From assembly GCF_003185895.1 (NCBI RefSeq), contig NZ_QHLY01000005.1, forward strand, positions 62,001-126,000: a DNA stretch of 64,000 nt. The letters are read 5' to 3'. Positions within the stretch are counted from its first letter, which is position 1. Every line of letters begins with the position of its first letter. The notes beneath the pieces were generated by a model. It made no database searches. It was not told the origin of the DNA and worked only from the letters and a program-made list of their open reading frames with translations. Below, in pieces: positions 42,992 through 51,398 of the stretch. The stretch is from Cryobacterium arcticum. Lineage in GTDB: Bacteria; Actinomycetota; Actinomycetes; Actinomycetales; Microbacteriaceae. The position numbers and the translations under genes are program-made.

Positions 42992-43032
42992 AGAGCCCCC
43001 GCCCGGCCGGGGAGGCCATCGGCGGGGACTCT
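42992..43032 (-). terminator. Hairpin terminator of the tetR-MFS unit
   Basis: Arms agagcccccgcc (42992-43003) and ggcggggactct (43021-43032) pair over 12 positions with one mismatch. It lies 13 nt downstream of the MFS stop on the minus strand. Confidence 0.5.
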
Positions 43033-43045
43033 GGGGCTGCTTCGG

Positions 43046-44626
43046 TTAGCGCACCAGCTCGTCGGCGGAGGAGCCGGAGGTGCCGGACTCGGTCTCGAGC
43101 AGGATCTCCTCCACGGTGTGGTGCGCCTTCGGGGCACGCACGAAGACGGCGGCGGCGATGGCGATGGCGATCGCCACGCAGCCGGCCACGATGAACGCGC
43201 TCTGCAGGCCGCCGGTGAAGGCATCCTGGGCGAGGCTCGTGGTGGCCGAGTCGAGGCCAGTCGGAATGATGCCCTGAGCCACGGCCTCCATTCCGGCGAA
43301 GCTCGTGCCACTGAGGCCGGACGCGGTGCCGGCGGAGACGATGGCCGCCAGCACGGCCGTGCCGAGGGCGCCGCCGAGCTGAAGCGAGGTGGCCTGCAGG
43401 CCACCGGCGACGCCGGCCAGCTGCACGGGTGCACTGCCGACGATGGCCTCGGCGCCCGAGGTCATCACCAGGCCAACGCCGAGGGCGAGCACCACGAACG
43501 GCACGGCCATCGCGATGTAGGGCGAATCGATGCTGATCGGGGTGAGGCCGAACAGCGCGGCACCGACGAGCACCAGGCCGAGCGACATGGTGACCCGGAT
43601 GCCGACCTTGCTCACCATGGCGGCGCCGATGGGCGACGCGATGATCGAGACCGCGCTCAGCGGCAGCAGCATGACGCCGGTGGCGACGCCGGCCTCGCCG
43701 CGGAAGTTGAGCAGGAACAGCGAGAGGAAGAAGGTCACTCCGAACAGGGCGAAGAAGTTGGCCGCAACGGCCAGGGCGCCCACGGTGATGGTGGGGTTGC
43801 GGAAGAGTGACATGGGCAGGAGCGGGGCGGCGACCCGGTTCTCCACCAACACGAAGGCCACCAGGAGCAGGAGGCCGCCGGCGAGGACGCCCAGGGTGAG
43901 CGGGCTGGTCCAGCCCCACGCCTCGGATTGCACGACGGCCAGCACCACGGCGAACAGGCCGAGGGCGAGCAGCACGACACCGAAGATGTCGAACCGGGCG
44001 CTGTCGGTGGCGGCGCTTTCCTTGAGCACGATGCCGCCGAGGATCAGGCCGATCACGGCGATGGGGGCGTTGATGTAGAAGACCCATTCCCAGCCGACGG
44101 TGCCCACGAGCGCGCCGCCCACGATCGGGCCGGCGGCGATGGCGACGGATGACGCGCCGCCCCAGATGCCGATGGCCATACCGAACTTCTCCCGCGGGAA
44201 GGTCGCCCGCAACAGGGCCAGGGTCTGCGGCATCAGCAACGCTGCGCTCAGGCCCTGCAGGGCGCGGAAGGCGATGACGCCCTCGGTCGTGCCGACCAGG
44301 CCGATGGCCACCGAGGTGACGGCGAATGCCGCGACGCCGATGAGGTACATCTTCTTGCGGCCGAACCGGTCGCCGAGCTTGCCGCCGAGGATGAGGAAGA
44401 CCGCGAGGGCGAGCAGGTAGGAGTTGGTGATCCACTGCAGTTCGGTGAACGAGGTGCCGAGGGATTCAGAGATGGCGGGGTTGGCGACCGAGACGACGGT
44501 GCCGTCGAGGCCGACCATGAACAGGCCGAAGCAGACCGCGGCCAGGGACAGGCCGGGGTTGCCGCGCACTGATCGTCGGCCGGACGCCGGGCGAGTTGCC
44601 TGGCGGCGAGGGGTGGAGGTGGACAT
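43046..44626 (-). CDS. MFS multidrug efflux transporter, DHA2 (14-segment) type
   Basis: 526 residues, about 14 membrane segments as in EmrB/QacA. Motif A reads GGKLGDRFGRKKMYLIG, followed by ALQGLSAALLMPQTLALL. Segment 5 is WEWVFYINAPIAVIGLILGG, the drug/H+ antiporter signature region. It probably exports hydrophobic or cationic drugs using the proton gradient. It is preceded on the same strand by a TetR gene (111-nt gap). TetR plus MFS is a classic inducible efflux pair, so regulation by that protein is likely. Confidence 0.92.
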   Translation of the reverse strand: MSTSTPRRQATRPASGRRSVRGNPGLSLAAVCFGLFMVGLDGTVVSVANPAISESLGTSFTELQWITNSYLLALAVFLILGGKLGDRFGRKKMYLIGVAAFAVTSVAIGLVGTTEGVIAFRALQGLSAALLMPQTLALLRATFPREKFGMAIGIWGGASSVAIAAGPIVGGALVGTVGWEWVFYINAPIAVIGLILGGIVLKESAATDSARFDIFGVVLLALGLFAVVLAVVQSEAWGWTSPLTLGVLAGGLLLLVAFVLVENRVAAPLLPMSLFRNPTITVGALAVAANFFALFGVTFFLSLFLLNFRGEAGVATGVMLLPLSAVSIIASPIGAAMVSKVGIRVTMSLGLVLVGAALFGLTPISIDSPYIAMAVPFVVLALGVGLVMTSGAEAIVGSAPVQLAGVAGGLQATSLQLGGALGTAVLAAIVSAGTASGLSGTSFAGMEAVAQGIIPTGLDSATTSLAQDAFTGGLQSAFIVAGCVAIAIAIAAAVFVRAPKAHHTVEEILLETESGTSGSSADELVR

Positions 44627-44737
44627 GGTGGTGCTCCAAACGGTGTTGCGGGGTGGGAATGGTCGTGCGTCGGCGCACAGGAGAAACGCTTCGGTCTGGG
44701 GTGGCGAAGCGTGGGGTGGGGCTGCTGGGGAGGCTTG

Positions 44738-45349
44738 CTAGCCGGGGCCGGCGGTGGGCCCCGGGGTGCGGGTGCCGAGGCGCTGCGGTGCCAGAACCGG
44801 CACGAGCCACTCCCTCACGATGCTCTGCAGCTCGGTGGGCGACACGACGTCACCGCGGGCGAGGGCACGGTCCACGATCGCCGAGAGCATGATGCGGGAG
44901 GCGAGGCTGGTGTCGGCCCGGTCGTCGATCCGGCCGGCCTGTTTGAGCGCGTCCAGTGCCGCGCCGACGGCCAGGTGCAGCGGTGCCGCGAGGTACTCCT
45001 CCACCGCGGTCATGACTGCGGGGTCGGACCGGCCGGCGTCGTCGAGGGCGAGCACCAGCTGGCCGAAGCGTCCCACGGTGAGGCTCCGCACGGCGGTTGT
45101 GATTGCCGTGAGCGTCTGGGTGAGGGTGTGTGACGCATCCAGCACCGGGATGTCGATGGGGCCGAGTTTGGCCGCGACGGCCACGACCAGCGCGGTCTTG
45201 GTGGGCCAGCGCTTGTAGATGGTGGCCTTGGAGGAATGCGCCCTGGCGGCCACGGCGTCGATCGTCAGAGCCGAGTAGCCCACCTCGGCGAGAAGGTCGG
45301 TGGTGGCCTGCAGAACGGCATCCGCCCGCTCGGCACTGCGCTTACTCAT
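44738..45349 (-). CDS. TetR-family regulator of the adjacent MFS pump
   Basis: 203 residues from the ATG at 45349, preceded by cggggag. The HTH is TIDAVAARAHSSKATIYKRW with AVLQATTDLLAEVGYSAL before it. The C-terminal domain resembles TetR_C_11-like regulators of efflux pumps. An 11-bp palindrome (tgtactgtaca) lies next to its promoter. Longer in-frame starts exist, but this one has the ribosome site and the family length. Confidence 0.9.
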   Translation of the reverse strand: MSKRSAERADAVLQATTDLLAEVGYSALTIDAVAARAHSSKATIYKRWPTKTALVVAVAAKLGPIDIPVLDASHTLTQTLTAITTAVRSLTVGRFGQLVLALDDAGRSDPAVMTAVEEYLAAPLHLAVGAALDALKQAGRIDDRADTSLASRIMLSAIVDRALARGDVVSPTELQSIVREWLVPVLAPQRLGTRTPGPTAGPG

Positions 45350-45364
45350 CTCCCCGACCACATC

Positions 45365-45410
45365 TGTACTGTACATTACACTTAGGGCTGAGCGTAAGTC
45401 AGGTCTGGCA
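45365..45410 (-). promoter_or_regulatory. Promoter and operator of tetR-MFS
   Basis: On the minus strand, -35 tgactt and -10 taatgt are 17 nt apart (about 45374-45402). The palindrome tgtactgtaca (45365-45375) overlaps the -10 and start site, an apt place for repression by the TetR protein. Confidence 0.5.
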
Positions 45411-45452
45411 GATGGGGCAAAAAATCCCGCCGTGGGCATCACTCATTTAACC

Positions 45453-45488
45453 TTGTGCTTAATTAGCCAATCGGTTTATTATCGCCGT
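45453..45488 (+). promoter_or_regulatory. Promoter of the ArsR-type gene
   Basis: -35 ttgtgc (45453-45458) and -10 tttatt (45475-45480), spacer 16 nt, in an AT-rich stretch. The start site would be close to the ATG at 45489, so the message is probably leaderless or nearly so. No ribosome site is seen. Confidence 0.5.
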
Positions 45489-45827
45489 ATGGCCACCGAT
45501 CAGCTCAGCAGAACATTCTCGGCACTCTCCGACCCGACCCGGCGGGCCATTCTCACGATGCTGTCGCAGGGCGAGGCGACGGTGACTGACATCGCCGCGC
45601 CGTTCGACATGAGCCTGCCCGCCATCTCCAAGCACCTCCAGGTGCTGGAGAAGGCCGAGCTGATCTCTCGCGGACGCGACGCCCAATGGCGGCCGGCGAG
45701 ATTGAATGCCGTGACGCTCGCGCCCGCTGCCGACTGGATCGACGACTATCGCCGGTTCTGGGAGACAAGTTTTGATGCGTTAGAGCAACACCTCACCTCC
45801 GAAGAGAAAGGCACGACCCGTGACTGA
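45489..45827 (+). CDS. ArsR-family regulator
   Basis: 112 residues. The winged helix is clear: FSALSDPTRRAILTMLSQGE, AAPFDMSLPAISKHLQVLEK and ISRGRDAQWRPARL. There is no metal-binding CxC in the recognition helix, so it is not a classical arsenic or metal sensor. It overlaps the next gene, an SRPBCC protein, by 8 nt. ArsR plus AHSA1/SRPBCC pairs are very common and their ligand is usually unknown. Confidence 0.92.
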   Translation: MATDQLSRTFSALSDPTRRAILTMLSQGEATVTDIAAPFDMSLPAISKHLQVLEKAELISRGRDAQWRPARLNAVTLAPAADWIDDYRRFWETSFDALEQHLTSEEKGTTRD

Positions 45828-46263
45828 ATCAACCGGCTCCTCCATCATCCGCACCTTCTCGGCACCACCCGAAGCCGTCTTCGATGCCTGGGTGACTCCC
45901 GAGACTTTCGCCATTTGGTGGGGCGGTAGCGCTGCGGAGGTCCCTCTCGACTCCATCTCGCTGGATGCCCGCCCTGGCGGCAGCTGGAAAGCCACCATGA
46001 TCCTGGGGCCAGAGCTGCGATTCGACTGGCGTGGCGAGTACATCGAGGTCGACCGCCCGAACAAGCTCGTGCTGACCACGACCTTCGAACCCGGCGAGGC
46101 GCGGGAGGTGCTCACCGTGATCCTCACCGCTGTGCCCGAAGGCACCGAGATGCGCTTCAGCCAGACCGGCGGAAACCTCTCGCCAGAGGAATACGAGGGC
46201 ACGACAGTCGGCTGGCAGGTCGTCTTCGAGGCGATGGACACAGCCCTCACCGCCCGAGTGTAG
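45820..46263 (+). CDS. SRPBCC (AHSA1-like) protein
   Basis: 147 residues from a GTG at 45820 (MTESTGSSIIRTFSAPPEAV). The hydrophobic-cavity fold is marked by FDAWVTPETFAIWWGG, ARPGGSWKATM and GTTVGWQVVFEAMD. It probably binds a small hydrophobic ligand; some relatives are Hsp90 co-activator-like. The overlap with the ArsR gene implies shared expression and perhaps a shared signal. Confidence 0.9.
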   Translation: MTESTGSSIIRTFSAPPEAVFDAWVTPETFAIWWGGSAAEVPLDSISLDARPGGSWKATMILGPELRFDWRGEYIEVDRPNKLVLTTTFEPGEAREVLTVILTAVPEGTEMRFSQTGGNLSPEEYEGTTVGWQVVFEAMDTALTARV

Positions 46264-46311
46264 GAGTCCGTCACTCTTCCGCCGCGCGGGCCGCTCCCCT
46301 ACGCTCGAACC

Positions 46312-47127
46312 ATGCCTCACCTCACCGTGCCGGGCGCGAGCCTGTACTACGAAGCCCACGGCCACGTCTCGAAGCCGGCGCTCGTGCTCATCCACGCCGG
46401 CATCGCGAATCTGCGCATGTGGGATCCGCAGATCCCCGCGCTCACCGCCGACCACTACGTCATCCGCTTCGACACCCGCGGCTTCGGCCAGACCGAGGCC
46501 GAAGACGCCGAGTTCTCGAACCGAGCGGATGCGCTGGCTCTGCTCGACCATCTTGGTGTGGCCAGGGCCACCCTGGTGGGGTGCTCCCGCGGCGGCTCGA
46601 TCGCGATCGACCTCACCGTGGAGCATCCGGACCGGGTGGCCGGGCTGGTCACCGTGGGCTCCGGCCCGAGCGGGTTTCCCGCCACCGAGCTGACCGATGT
46701 CGAGGATGCCCGGTTCGACGAGATCGACCGGGCGTTCGAGGCCGAGGACTGGCACCGGGTCGCCCGGCTGGAAGCCGCACTCTGGGACTTCGGGCCGCTG
46801 CGCCGCGAGGAGGACCTCGACCCCGAGTTCGTCGCGACCGCCTACGCCCTCAACCGGGTGAACGTGGTGCACGCCGACGAGAACCCGGTCTCACTCCCCC
46901 TCGAACCACCCGCCTACGACCGGGTGGTCGACATCGAGGTACCCACGCTCATCACTGTGGGCGAATACGACATCTCCGAGGTGCTCACCCAGTACGAGTA
47001 CCTGCTGTCGACGGTGCCGGAGGCCAGCGGATGCGTCTTCCGTGACGCCGCGCACCTGCCCAACGTGGAGCAACCCGCCGACTTCGAGCGGGTGCTGCTC
47101 GGCTGGCTGGCCGAGAACGGCCTCTGA
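46312..47127 (+). CDS. Alpha/beta hydrolase
   Basis: 271 residues. The oxyanion region is LVLIHAGIANLRMWDPQ and the nucleophile elbow VGCSRGGS (S92). The Asp is probably in the TVGEYDISEV stretch, and the catalytic His is in FRDAAHLPNVEQP. FDTRGFGQTE matches the family of 3-oxoadipate enol-lactonase-like hydrolases, but no pathway neighbour supports a particular ester. A strong bidirectional terminator follows it. Confidence 0.9.
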   Translation: MPHLTVPGASLYYEAHGHVSKPALVLIHAGIANLRMWDPQIPALTADHYVIRFDTRGFGQTEAEDAEFSNRADALALLDHLGVARATLVGCSRGGSIAIDLTVEHPDRVAGLVTVGSGPSGFPATELTDVEDARFDEIDRAFEAEDWHRVARLEAALWDFGPLRREEDLDPEFVATAYALNRVNVVHADENPVSLPLEPPAYDRVVDIEVPTLITVGEYDISEVLTQYEYLLSTVPEASGCVFRDAAHLPNVEQPADFERVLLGWLAENGL

Positions 47128-47264
47128 GCCCACTCCGCCGCCGTTCGAGGCCCGAGTTCGGGGTGCGACTGCCTCACCGCACCAGCTGTGGCTGCGCGTG
47201 CGCGCCATAGCGGGCGCAGCAAGCCACCTGGGGCGCGGCGGTGGTGGGATGCGCGCGCTCACGC

Positions 47265-47296
47265 ACGAAGGGCCCCGGTTTCCCGGGGCCCTTCGT
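47265..47296. terminator. Bidirectional terminator between hydrolase and ptsH
   Basis: Perfect 14-bp arms acgaagggccccgg (47265-47278) and complement (47283-47296), loop tttc. It lies between convergent genes, 137 nt after the hydrolase stop and 21 nt after the HPr stop. Confidence 0.85.
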
Positions 47297-47317
47297 GGTG
47301 GTGCGATGCTGCGAGCG

Positions 47318-47599
47318 TTACTCGGCGGCGTCGTGGTCCGTCTCGAGGATCGCGACGAGGCTCTCGAGGGCCTCATCGGCGCCCGCGCCCTCGGCGCGCA
47401 GCACGACGACCTGGCCGTGGCCGGCACCCAGGCTCATCAACGACAGGATGCTCGAGGCATCCATGGCGTCGTCGATCGGGTCGCCCTCCAGGCCGATGGT
47501 GACCTCGAGGTCGAGGGCGCCGACGGCACCGGCGAAGATCGCCGCGGGGCGGGCGTGCAGGCCGACGCGGCTGGCGATGGTGGCGGTACGTTCTGACAT
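47318..47599 (-). CDS. ptsH: Phosphocarrier protein HPr
   Basis: 93 residues. The phospho-His H15 lies in ASRVGLHARPAA. The regulatory serine region reads MDASSILSLMSLGAGHG (S49 or S50), typical of the motif, although HPr kinase is generally absent in actinobacteria. It carries phosphate from enzyme I to the sugar permeases. It follows ptsI by 49 nt, has aggagg before the ATG and ends at a strong terminator, so it is the last gene of a two-gene unit. Confidence 0.96.
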   Translation of the reverse strand: MSERTATIASRVGLHARPAAIFAGAVGALDLEVTIGLEGDPIDDAMDASSILSLMSLGAGHGQVVVLRAEGAGADEALESLVAILETDHDAAE

Positions 47600-47648
47600 G
47601 ATTCCTCCTGGAGCGGTACTGCGGGGTGGGGCGAATGGAACGGGTGGG

Positions 47649-49337
47649 TTAGAGGCCGAGTTCGTCGAGCACGGGAAGTTCGGCGCGCACCTGGGCGCGG
47701 GCTTCGAGTGCGTTCGGGGCGGCGAGGGCGATCGTGGCCAGGCGCTGGGCTTCGGCCAGGGTGACGGTGTTCAGGACCGCGCCGACGGCCGAGAGGGCGC
47801 GGGCGGTCATGGACAGGGTGTTCACGCCGAGTCCGACGAGGACCACGGCCAGGGCCGGGTCGGCTGCGGCTTCGCCGCAGACGCCCACGGGCTTCTGGTT
47901 GCCCTCGGCGAGAGACCCGGCCACGGTGAGCTGGATCAAGCGGAGCACGGCGGGCTGCCACGGCGTGTTCAACGCGGCGAGCGGGCCGAGCTGCCGGTCG
48001 GCGGCCATGGCGTACTGGGTCAAGTCGTTGGTGCCGAGGCTGGCGAAGTTGACCTTACCGAGGATGGTTTCCGCGGTCAGGGCGGCGGAGGGGACCTCGA
48101 CCATGACCCCGGGGTTGGTCAGGCCGGCCTCGGCGCACATCGCAGCGAAGTCACCCGCTTCGTCGGCGGTGGAGATCATCGGGGCCATCACCCAGACATC
48201 CGCCTCGGTGCCCTCGGCGGCGGCGGCGATCGCGGCCAGCTGACGCTTGAGCACCCCGGGGGAGGTGAAGTCGGTGCGGTACCCGCGCACACCCAACGCC
48301 GGGTTGGGCTCGGACGCGTCGGTGAGGAACGGGAGGGGCTTGTCGGCGCCGGCGTCGAGGGTGCGCACGACAACCTTCTTACCCGGGAACGCGTCGAAGA
48401 CACCGCGGTACGCGGTGATCTGTTCCTCGTGGGTAGGTTCTTCGTCGCGGTCGAGGAAGCAGAACTCGGTGCGGAGCAGTCCCACGCCCTGCGCGTTCGC
48501 GGCCGCGGCCTTGACCGCGTCCTTCGCCCCGCCCACGTTGGCCAGCAACGGCACCAGGTGCCCGTCGGCGGTGACGCCGTTGCCGTCGAACACGGCCAGG
48601 GTCAAGGCGGTCGTCGCCCACGCGGCGGCCGCGGCGACCTGGTCGGCGTCGGGGTCGACCGTGACGCTGCCGGCGGCACCGTCGACGTAGATCTCGGTGC
48701 CATCGGTAATGGCGTCGACACCGACCGCGGCGACGACCGCGGGCAGGCCCAGGGCGCGGGCGATGATCGCGGTGTGTGACTGCGGTCCGCCGCCGGACGT
48801 CACCAGGGCCAACACGATCGCCGGGTTCAGCGTGGCCGTGTCGGCCGGGGCGAGGTCATCGGCGACCAGGATGAACGGGGTGTCCGAAGCGGGAATGCCC
48901 GGCGCGGGCACCCCACGCAGCTCGGCCACGATGCGCGAGCGCACGTCAAGCACATCGGTGGAGCGCTCGGCCATGTAGCCGCCGAGGTTATGCAGTATCT
49001 CGGCCACCGACGCAGCCGACTCCCAGATCGCCCGCTCGGCGGACGTGCCGTTGTTGGTGATCAGCTTGACCGCGCCCTTGATCAGCATCGGGTCAGCGGC
49101 CATCAGGGCGGTCGCTTCCAGAACCGACTTGCCCGCACCGGTGGCCGTGACCGAGCGTTCCTTGAGCTCAGTCTGCACCGCCTTCGCAGCCGCGCGCAGT
49201 GCCACAGCGGCATCCTCAGCGGTGATCGACGAGGCCAACAGTTCTCCTGCGGGCGGTTCGCTCACGGCTTTCGGCATCTGCCGAACGGACCCAACGATCC
49301 GGCCGGGGCTGACCCCAACTCCTGTGAAACTCTGCAC
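47649..49337 (-). CDS. ptsI: PTS enzyme I (phosphoenolpyruvate-protein phosphotransferase)
   Basis: 562 residues from the GTG at 49337 (QSFTGVGVSPGRIVG), preceded by gagg. The N-terminal HPr-binding helices lead to the phospho-His H188 in SGGGPQSHTAIIARALG. The PEP-binding barrel has LLRTEFCFLDRDEEP and the conserved VGVCGEAAADP near the C-terminus, with the active Cys. It phosphorylates HPr from PEP. Together with the permease at 24.7 kb it completes a sugar PTS, although the two loci are 20 kb apart. Confidence 0.95.
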   Translation of the reverse strand: MQSFTGVGVSPGRIVGSVRQMPKAVSEPPAGELLASSITAEDAAVALRAAAKAVQTELKERSVTATGAGKSVLEATALMAADPMLIKGAVKLITNNGTSAERAIWESAASVAEILHNLGGYMAERSTDVLDVRSRIVAELRGVPAPGIPASDTPFILVADDLAPADTATLNPAIVLALVTSGGGPQSHTAIIARALGLPAVVAAVGVDAITDGTEIYVDGAAGSVTVDPDADQVAAAAAWATTALTLAVFDGNGVTADGHLVPLLANVGGAKDAVKAAAANAQGVGLLRTEFCFLDRDEEPTHEEQITAYRGVFDAFPGKKVVVRTLDAGADKPLPFLTDASEPNPALGVRGYRTDFTSPGVLKRQLAAIAAAAEGTEADVWVMAPMISTADEAGDFAAMCAEAGLTNPGVMVEVPSAALTAETILGKVNFASLGTNDLTQYAMAADRQLGPLAALNTPWQPAVLRLIQLTVAGSLAEGNQKPVGVCGEAAADPALAVVLVGLGVNTLSMTARALSAVGAVLNTVTLAEAQRLATIALAAPNALEARAQVRAELPVLDELGL

Positions 49338-49647
49338 GAAACATCCTCGATTCTTATGCGGGGGAGACAGCCGTGGCCTCCATCGCTCGAGGCGACGCGC
49401 TTCTCTGGGGCGCCACCGGAGGGACGTCGGCATCAAGGCAAAAAAAATACCCGATCATCAGCCAAATGCTGCCAATCAGGTCTTGCCCACTGACGCGGTC
49501 ACAATCCTTTGAACGCACCCACTATGGTGCACCAAGAACTGTACTCCCGCGAGTAGCCCGCGTCAAAATGCGGCAGCCGGCGGGCGAGCGGCGTCGTCGG
49601 GGTCTCCGAGGGGGCCGTTCGCCCGCCGTCACGGGGCGGGGCGGGGG
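49338..49647. other. 310-nt gap holding the ptsI promoter region and a terminator
   Basis: No gene is supported. It holds a poly-A run (gcaaaaaaaatac near 49440) and the terminator of the upstream unit (49578-49628). A ptsI promoter on the minus strand is expected near 49450-49510, but no confident -35/-10 pair was found. Confidence 0.45.
49578..49628 (-). terminator. Hairpin terminator of the tetR-DUF5692 unit
   Basis: Arms cggcgggcgagcgg (49578-49591) and ccgttcgcccgccg (49615-49628) pair fully with one G-T wobble. It lies 20 nt after the membrane-protein stop and, on the minus strand, is followed by cattttg. Confidence 0.5.
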
Positions 49648-50622
49648 TCAGACGCGGGATGCGGCCAGCGGCGGGGTCGCGCCAGTGCCGGATGCGGCAT
49701 CCAGCGGTCGGTTGTCGGAGAGCACCTTCTGGTAGCCGGGCAGTTCCACGAACAGTTCGTCTCGCAGTGGGTTGCGCTTGGTGCGCAGGATGACGCGCAC
49801 CTGGTAGACCACCACGGCGATGTTGGCGACCAGGGAGATCGCGCTCACCAGGAAGAGCGCGGTGGGGTTGTGTGAGGACTGCACGCTGAACATCGAGCTG
49901 GTGACGAAGGTGGGCACGGCCATGGTGAACATCATCCAGAACGCCAGTGTCTGCGCCCGGTGCTGCAGCCAGGCGCCCTTCTTGATGAAGAACGCGGGGA
50001 TGGTGCAGGACACGAGCAAGGCGGCACCGGCATAGAAGGAGTGGTCGCCGACGGCGTTGTAGACGTAGGCGAAGTTCCAGAGGTCGTAGGCCACGATCCA
50101 GAACCAGAGCATGTCGGGCCAGACCATGTCTTTCTGCTTGTTGCGGCTGACGATGATGCCGGCCCAGCCGCAAATGGTGAGCAGGTTGAGGATGCCGGCG
50201 ATGCCGTTCATGATGTTCCACGAGCCGCCGACCATCATGACGCCGTCGACCATGCCGTGCATGCCGTAGACCTGGAAGTCGCGGATGACGGCCTCGAGGA
50301 TGTTGAGGGCGAGGATCGCAGCGGGGAACATCAGCCAGTATTTGTTCCTGGCCAGTCGGGGGATGAAGCGGATGGCCATGAATCCCAGGCAGCCGGCCAG
50401 CGCGGAGTAGACCTTGACCCAGTGGAACCAGGTGCCGGTGCTGGAATCGGGCCCAGCGGTGTGCGGCCAGACGAAGATGGTGAGGGCCACCGGCAGGGCG
50501 ATGAAGAGCACCAACGAAGCCCACTTGCTCGAGCGGGCGATCTCGTTGGCGAGCATGAGGCCGGCTACCACCGCGAACCACATCAGCGTGGAAGACCAGG
50601 GGATCGACTCGTACAGGAACAT
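49648..50622 (-). CDS. Integral membrane protein, DUF5692-like
   Basis: 324 residues with about nine hydrophobic segments: WSSTLMWFAVVAGLMLANEI first, then WASLVLFIALPVALTIF and, later, AGIIVSRNKQKDMVWPDMLW between segments. Conserved-looking polar sites are HW (FHWVKVY), DFQVYGMHGMVDG and the loop WDLWNFAYVYNAVGDHSFY-like block. I recognise it as a family of unknown function, not a classic transporter. The C-terminal 45 residues are cytoplasmic and Ala/Pro-rich. It follows a TetR gene by 48 nt and is probably its target. Confidence 0.8.
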   Translation of the reverse strand: MFLYESIPWSSTLMWFAVVAGLMLANEIARSSKWASLVLFIALPVALTIFVWPHTAGPDSSTGTWFHWVKVYSALAGCLGFMAIRFIPRLARNKYWLMFPAAILALNILEAVIRDFQVYGMHGMVDGVMMVGGSWNIMNGIAGILNLLTICGWAGIIVSRNKQKDMVWPDMLWFWIVAYDLWNFAYVYNAVGDHSFYAGAALLVSCTIPAFFIKKGAWLQHRAQTLAFWMMFTMAVPTFVTSSMFSVQSSHNPTALFLVSAISLVANIAVVVYQVRVILRTKRNPLRDELFVELPGYQKVLSDNRPLDAASGTGATPPLAASRV

Positions 50623-50670
50623 CTTCGTTACTCCTTATTCACTTTTGTTATGGGGTGGTGGTGTGCCGGC

Positions 50671-51264
50671 TCAGTGGCCGAGGTGAAGGGTCTGCCGCAC
50701 GATGGCGACGAGCACCTGGTCGTCGACGTCGGGCGTAGAGCGGACCAGGCCGATGAGGCCGTAGACCAGAACGTAGAAGACCTCGCCGACGTGCTCGATC
50801 TCGATCTGGTGGGTGCGGGCGTAGGCCAGGGCGGTCGTGACCTGCAGCCGCTCGACGACGGCGCGCACGGCCAGGTCGATGAACCGGTTGTAGAGGCCCG
50901 CGTTCTCGGGGCTGCCGAGGTCTTCGCGGAACATGTCCTTGGTGTGCAGGTGATGGCGGAACATCGCCACGCAGTCCAGCAGGGCCTTCTCCACGTTGCC
51001 GGCCTCGCGCTCGGCATCCCACCGGGTGACCGCTTCGACGAACTCGTCGATGTGGTCCTCGAAGATCAGGTCGATCAGCGCGTCGCGGTCGGGAAAGTAG
51101 TGGTAGATCAGGCCGCGGGTGACGCCGACACGCTTGGCGATCTCGGTCACCGAGACCTTGGCAACGCCCCGTTCGGCGAACAACTGCCGGGTGGCGGCGA
51201 CGATCTCGTCGCGGCGCTCGTCGGGCTGCTTGCTCTGCCGGGTTGCCGGTGGGGTGGGGCTCAT
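50671..51264 (-). CDS. TetR-family regulator
   Basis: 197 residues. The HTH is EIVAATRQLFAERGVAKVSV, AKRVGVTRGLIYHYFPDRDA. The C-terminal domain is helical with an unusual acidic/His stretch (RHHLHTKDMFREDLG). It precedes the DUF5692-like membrane protein in one unit. An inverted repeat covers its own -35, which suggests autorepression. Confidence 0.9.
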   Translation of the reverse strand: MSPTPPATRQSKQPDERRDEIVAATRQLFAERGVAKVSVTEIAKRVGVTRGLIYHYFPDRDALIDLIFEDHIDEFVEAVTRWDAEREAGNVEKALLDCVAMFRHHLHTKDMFREDLGSPENAGLYNRFIDLAVRAVVERLQVTTALAYARTHQIEIEHVGEVFYVLVYGLIGLVRSTPDVDDQVLVAIVRQTLHLGH

Positions 51265-51273
51265 GATCGAGAC

Positions 51274-51301
51274 GTTATTGGATCGGTTGACACAGCGTCA
51301 A
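51274..51301 (-). promoter_or_regulatory. Promoter with overlapping inverted repeat for tetR-DUF5692
   Basis: On the minus strand, -35 ttgacg (51296-51301) and -10 aataac (51274-51279), spacer 16 nt. The inverted repeat ttgacacagcgtcaa (51287-51301, 5-bp arms) covers the -35 and spacer. The start site would be only a few bases before the ATG at 51264. Confidence 0.6.
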
Positions 51302-51398
51302 TCGCCCAGTACGGGGGTGCCCGCCTGTGGGTAACCCGCTCACAGCTGCTGCCGAACCAGTAGCCTGTGGGGGCCCGCACCATTCATCAGGGGGATTG

